Below, in pieces: positions 59,784 through 64,000 of a stretch of DNA of 64,000 nucleotides; the stretch's first letter is position 1; each line of letters starts with the position of its first letter. This stretch comes from Lepidodermella squamata. Its lineage: Eukaryota > Gastrotricha. The stretch is taken from positions 868,001 through 932,000 of the forward strand of contig JBLDXI010000011.1 in the NCBI GenBank assembly GCA_047495785.1. The letters run 5' to 3'. The notes beneath the pieces were generated by a model. That model worked only from the letters and a program-made list of their open reading frames with translations. It was not told where the DNA came from and made no database searches. A program made the position numbers and the translations under genes.

Positions 59784-62168
59784 ATGTCTGTTGTTAAACT
59801 GAAATATGGTTCGCACTTGAAACTTGCAGAGATTACCGAGGAAGATTCATTTGAATCCCTCCGGTCTCAAGCCACGCAGTTATTTGGCATTGAGGAACAA
59901 AGCGTCAGATATTCTTGGGGTATATTTGATATTTGAACTCGAAGTTTGAGAAGTGATCAAACCATCCGTTTTTCCATTAGTCTGTGATCCTGATCCCATT
60001 GTTTTGGACGAATTGCAGCTCAAGCTGGCGATGAAAACCGGGAGCCTGCTCACAATTGAATTACTAGCTAAGAATAGTGACGTTACGAAACCTCGAAAGA
60101 AAGCCAACCACAAAAGTAAATCTCAACTTCGAATCAATGGGCGCTTCACGAAACAAAAAGTTAACTCGAAATCACGACACCCTGGTATAGGGCGGCCTTG
60201 TCCGAAGTGCGAAAAACCCCTTCGTGACAAAACGTCGCTTGAACGTCACCTGTTGTCCATATCTGCCTGTGTAGCTGGTCCGACAGAACCAACAAATCTG
60301 GCGTCATTGTTAGCTGAATCGAAGCGGTGAGTTTTCATACTGAAATTGTGTTGCGAGTAATTGATTAGATGACATCTAGGATTGCGCTATTGTCAAAACA
60401 TGAGAAGAAAAATGTGACGCGAATAGAAGAGGAGATTTTGCCGTCTTCCGTCGGCTTGCCTTCCTCGGTTAATGTGACCGTCAATAACTTCCAGAGCAGT
60501 TCACTTACAACCGATGATGTCGAAGACAAGCCTAAATCTGGTCGTGAAATTGAGCAATATTTGCACGAGTTTGGAAGATCTTTTGAAAACCCTATTTTCG
60601 GATCAAGTAACCGAGCTCGATCAACTATTAAAAAGATTATTGATGGCGCAAAACAAGTGGTCAAGCAGTGTGGCTACAAATTCATCGATGATCTTTATTC
60701 TCGTGAAGGATTCGAAGCTCTTCAGCGACCGTTCAAACGAGACATCATGTTTGGCACGAAGAAAGCTTTATGCCAAGCCTATCGAGAATTTGTGGAATTT
60801 CTGGAATTCTATGATGACATTAACGTTGACGAGCGTCGGAGAGTTCTGCTCCTATCGTTTTTGAAGAAGGCCTACGACTCCTTCAATCGAGGTGTTGCAA
60901 TCGATAACGCTGACCGCCGTGTTCGCATATCTGAAGCTATAAGGAACAAGGAGCTACCAACTTTCTCCGAAGTCTGCCTCGTTCTCGATGGCTTACGCTC
61001 TGTGGTAAATCAACGTGCGCTTTCAGTTCTTTCAACTGTGTATTATTGATTGCAGGCTGATGAATTGCGTGGGAAATCTAATATTGATGTTGACGACTTC
61101 AAAGTCTTCATCGGTTTCGTTGCTTTTAGCCTAGTCAAGCGTTGTGCTATTCGCCCTGGCGCAATGACCCTAATGACCATTTCCGAGTTTAAAAAGCCTG
61201 TGCTTGAGGGCAAAGGGGCTGTATTGGTCCATGTGAAGGGCCAGAAGGCTTCTACCTACAATGACGGGTTCGTTAACTATTCGGAGGAAGTTTACGACAT
61301 TTGCACCGAATATCTGGACAATTGGCGAATTCCGTCTTCGCTGCAGCACTTCTTCGTTTGGCCATCGACAAAAAAAGCAGTAACGTCGCAAGATCTGGGC
61401 AGAATTTGTAAAACGTTCTTCCACTATCATGTCAAAAAGGAATTTTGTTTTACCGACTATCGTCAGTATATACAGACCGTTTTTTCTCAGACTTGTTCGG
61501 ATGAGTCTGAGAAAAAATGGTTCAACCGAATTATGCAGCATAGGTAAGTAAGCTGTTAGCCCTATATTGATTAGTTTTATGCTTTTCATTTAAACAGTGA
61601 TGATGTCGGGCGCCAATATTATGAAATGGCTATGGCCCCCCAATTCCATGCGAAGATGGGCCGAAAAATCGAATCAGAGATGCTGATTCGAGAAAAAAAC
61701 TGGCTCGCAACAGGCGGTTACCTTAGTGAAACAGAAGGAGAGAGCGATGCGGAAGCCCTTACTCACCAGGCTGATACAGGTGTGGCTATACAGTCAAGGT
61801 TGTGTAAATCGTCGTGTAAGCAGCACTTGCCAAGGAAAGAAAAAGCCAGAAGCAACATTATCGACCTAGAAAGTTCTGCAGACTCCACCAGCGAGTATGC
61901 TGCTCCCAAGAGGAGGCGAGGAAGACCCCCTATGCGAAGGACTAGTGCTTCGAGTGCTGAAATTTCCTCCGAGAACAGTAAGGCAGAAGCCTCAGAGAAG
62001 AAGCGAGTAGTGCGAGTTGGTCGATCGACTTCGTCGCGCAGTTCGAGTGCATCTTCCGTCTCGACGAGCAGCACTGGCAGAAAACGAGGGAGGCCAAGAA
62101 AGTCATCCTTTAGCTCTAGAAGCTCGTCATTAAACTCTTCCGAAAAAGAACATGGTTCGAACAATTGA
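59784..62168 (+). CDS. PB1-like / C2HC finger / tyrosine recombinase, 721 aa, five exons
   Basis: Exons are 59784-59919, 59981-60326, 60380-61004, 61056-61543 and 61598-62168. The introns are 61, 53, 51 and 54 nt and all phases agree (722 codons). Residues 1-78 are PB1-like (VVKLKYGSHLKLAEITEED). A C2HC finger has C119, C122, H135 and C142. Residues about 185-370 look like a core-binding helical region. The catalytic part shows R402 (CAIRPGAMTL), K430 in VHVKGQK, R505 in FTDYRQY (T at the usual first His of HxxR), H531 and Y539/Y540 (MQHSDDVGRQYY), the layout of tyrosine recombinases. The C-terminus has two AT-hooks (RGRP near 640 and 695) in a Ser-rich tail. The third exon begins at an acceptor inside TGACATCTAG; this joins the finger and recombinase in frame. 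Crypton-like by domain and context. Confidence 0.82.
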
Positions 62169-62345
62169 AATAAACCAAAATCTGGGGTAAATTGCGATGT
62201 TAGGTAGACACGTGTTGTTGATTTGAAAATTACTTAAAGTTTATGAAGTTGATTGTTTTAATGACGCTTTAAAATGAATAATTTGATGAAATATCAATAA
62301 ATACTTGAAATCTACTTGGAGTATGAGGAGTAATTTTTGCGTTCG

Positions 62346-62402
62346 AAAACTACCGAAAAACTACCGAAAAACTACCGCATAAACTACCGAAAAACTACCG
62401 CA
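62346..62402 (+). repeat. Right ACTACCG repeats
   Basis: Five ACTACCG units spaced by AAAA, AAAA, CATAA and AAAA. The pattern ACTACCGAAAAACTACCGC is the same as on the left side. Confidence 0.8.
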
Positions 62403-62704
62403 GGAATCGGCACTGTGAGAGATTTTTTGAATTTTTTCCTTTGGAAAGCGTGATCTCTACAAATAAGCTGATCCACTGAAAAAATACGCTGAACATGGCG
62501 CATCTCATGGAGGCGAAATAACAAAATTAGCTAGTAGTAGGAATCGATGATCGGTAATCGATAATCAGTGATTTCTTCGGGAATGAATGAGTATAAAGTG
62601 ATTTTGACTCGAGATTTGAGTTCTACCGGTGTTATTCGGTCTTGGTGGATTTTTTAGAAGCACAGGTCTCGTGCAAAAAAATCGCAAAAAAGCAACACAC
62701 CCGC

Positions 62705-62818
62705 CTGCTCACATATGAGTATACGGCGATATCCTTCAAATTTGGTACTACTCATATGCGAGTATATGGCTATATTCTGCAAATTCAAGAATACTCACCT
62801 ATGAGTATATAGCCGTTA
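62705..62818 (+). repeat. Short tandem repeat with CTCATATGAGTATA units
   Basis: CACATATGAGTATACGGC, CTCATATGCGAGTATATGGC and CACCTATGAGTATATAGCCG recur about every 50 bp with related spacers (TTCAAATTTGG, GCAAATTCAAG). Three degenerate copies with no gene. Confidence 0.55.
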
Positions 62819-63179
62819 AAGTGGTAAGGGTAATTTCATGCTTGTGCAAAAATGGCATTCCCGTTTCCTGTCTCTGAGCAACTTCAATCCATCAGCGCTC
62901 AAGAAAAACGTGCAATGAACGATTGATCATCATCTTCGACTTCTTTACCTTGGTCTCTGCCATGTCTCTGGCATTGACAAGCTCTCTTCGCAACAAAGGA
63001 AAAAGATTGAGAAGCCACGCTGTCGTAATTTTTTTTATTTACTTTCTATGGTCAATGCGCCGAAGTAAAATGTGTACCTTTTCTGTTGTTTTATTAATAC
63101 AACGCTCTTTTATTAGGAGAAGAAGTGGCATTGAAAAATTGTTATAATTAAAAATAATAATTATGATTCCTTGTCATAA

Positions 63180-63480
63180 AAATCCCGTCAACATGACATT
63201 TTTCTCACCTAAACATGTCATGTTAATTGTTGATTGTAAAGTTGTATTGTCTTTAAGCTTAGCTGTTGTGTAAACTGCAATGTTTCGCTCCATTTTAGCT
63301 TCAACTATTAACTCAGTTCTGTCTGACACTGTTTTGAGTGCGGTGAGTCCGAAACCTTTCTTTTTCTTTCATGTCAGTTACAGTTGCAAAGTTGCAAGGC
63401 TGACCGATGAGGCGGACTGATTGTGTAGATCTTCGACTACTGCAACGTCTGGTAAGAGCTTGATGCCCGTCTTCAGAGCA
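63180..63480 (+). repeat. Dispersed repeat, relative of 46570-46960
   Basis: Same order of blocks as near the right arm: AACATGTCATGTTAATTG, TGCAATGTTTCGCTCCATT, AAGGCTGACCGATGAGGC. It gives an independent copy of the repeat that spans the inner edge of the right arm. Confidence 0.55.
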
Positions 63481-63588
63481 GTGCCCTTCAAAGATGTCTC
63501 CACTTTGGCTTTAGCCAAAGTTTGACATGACATTGTCTTGTGTTTCATTATTTCGTAGCTCGTTTTGCAAATAGACCAATTAATTGAT

Positions 63589-63630
63589 ACAGTCAGCCCC
63601 CGCTATAACGCAACTTGTTATAACTATAAG
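63589..63630 (+). mobile_element. Tc1/mariner (pogo-like) terminus
   Basis: ACAGTCAGCCCCCGCTATAA then CGCAACTTGTTATAACTATA follows the CAGTCAxxCCCCGCTATAACG pattern common at pogo/Tigger-type ends. The other end would lie beyond the window or is lost. No transposase is seen to 64000. Confidence 0.5.
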
Positions 63631-64000
63631 TTTTGTTGGCGCGCAACATTTTCGGCTATTTGAGATTTTTGAATCTCAAATTAGGCAGCCTTTTTCAGTT
63701 GATCGCTGCTCACTTTTTGCAGTATACAGATTATTACTTTAATCAAGTGATTTCTTCGCGACCCAAAAAGCAAAAAATCGCGATGAGCTCGGAACACATA
63801 AAAATACTAGCGTGTCAGATCTACTGTATTTATTGCACATTTTCCGGCTCGCCGGTGTTTCCTCCGCGCGCGCGCTCCCCGAACTGAAATTTTTGGGTAA
63901 AATGTTTGAAGTCAAGCCGTGTAAATTCAAATAATTGCGGGTTTTCGGAACTAAACGGATGTAAGTGGTCGAAATTTCGTTGATGTAAGTAAATGTAAGG

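Larger units (their letters stand above)
58476..62402 (+). mobile_element. Tyrosine-recombinase transposon bounded by ACTACCG repeats
   Basis: The two-gene block 58821-62168 is bracketed by short repeats in the same orientation: ACTACCGAAAAACTACCG occurs at 58476-58493 and, on the right, as three overlapping or adjacent copies within 62349-62402. Direct, not inverted, terminal repeats are expected for a tyrosine-recombinase element such as Crypton or DIRS relatives. No reverse transcriptase is present, which favours a Crypton-like DNA element. Exact ends within the repeats cannot be fixed from one copy. Confidence 0.72.

Overview
This window looks like an invertebrate (metazoan) nuclear genome with very short introns. 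Eighteen introns that I could place by reading frame are mostly 51-59 nt, with GT...AG ends. Several ORFs begin right after a consensus 3' splice site that has no partner donor, which suggests spliced-leader trans-splicing. A short interstitial TTAGGG array is present. I cannot name the species. The TTAGGG repeat argues against typical rhabditid nematodes (TTAGGC). Short introns plus probable trans-splicing fit several phyla, including nematodes and appendicularian tunicates. Almost everything recognisable is a mobile element, apart from one multicopy family of secreted cysteine-rich proteins.

Region by region. (1) 1-11939: a head-to-tail array of a ~2.5 kb unit. Each unit carries a four-exon gene for a 241-residue secreted Cys/Ser/Thr-rich protein and a relic of a non-LTR reverse transcriptase. 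Unit 3 is split by a complete 3.4 kb DNA transposon (6064-9479) with an apparently intact five-exon transposase and a tail-to-tail Myb-like accessory gene. (2) 11940-23900: mostly non-coding repeats. These include several MITE-like elements, a hAT-type MITE with a near-perfect 8-bp duplication, a GC-rich repeat block, and a 3.1 kb TTAA-flanked non-autonomous element inserted into a tandem dimer. (3) 23923-29783: a CACTA/EnSpm-like transposon on the minus strand with a transposase and an accessory protein that has a possible SAM-like segment. (4) 30214-54060: a giant inverted repeat. Two ~7.1 kb near-identical arms flank a 9.6 kb spacer, and each arm carries a further copy of the secreted-protein gene. 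The spacer holds a non-LTR retrotransposon (minus strand, tail at the arm junction). It is split by a 5.4 kb DDE transposon (38898-44317) with 29-bp inverted repeats and a 4-bp duplication. (5) 54100-57200: transposon ends, an RTE-type relic and a long-TIR element. (6) 58476-62402: a tyrosine-recombinase element bounded by ACTACCG repeats.

The most interesting system is the pair formed by (4) and (6). The tyrosine-recombinase element encodes a 721-residue protein (PB1-like domain, C2HC finger, tyrosine recombinase, AT-hooks). Before it lies a second PB1-like protein of 247 residues. The unrelated DDE transposon encodes a 353-residue accessory protein with the same parts: a PB1 domain, a helical FE-x2-FG-x-R-x-V-x-N motif domain and a C2HC finger. 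Two transposons with different recombination chemistry therefore appear to share a homologous accessory module. Both are arranged as two-gene units with a likely trans-splice acceptor before each downstream gene.

All gene models come from reading frames, splice-site consensus and phase agreement read by eye. No database search was possible.
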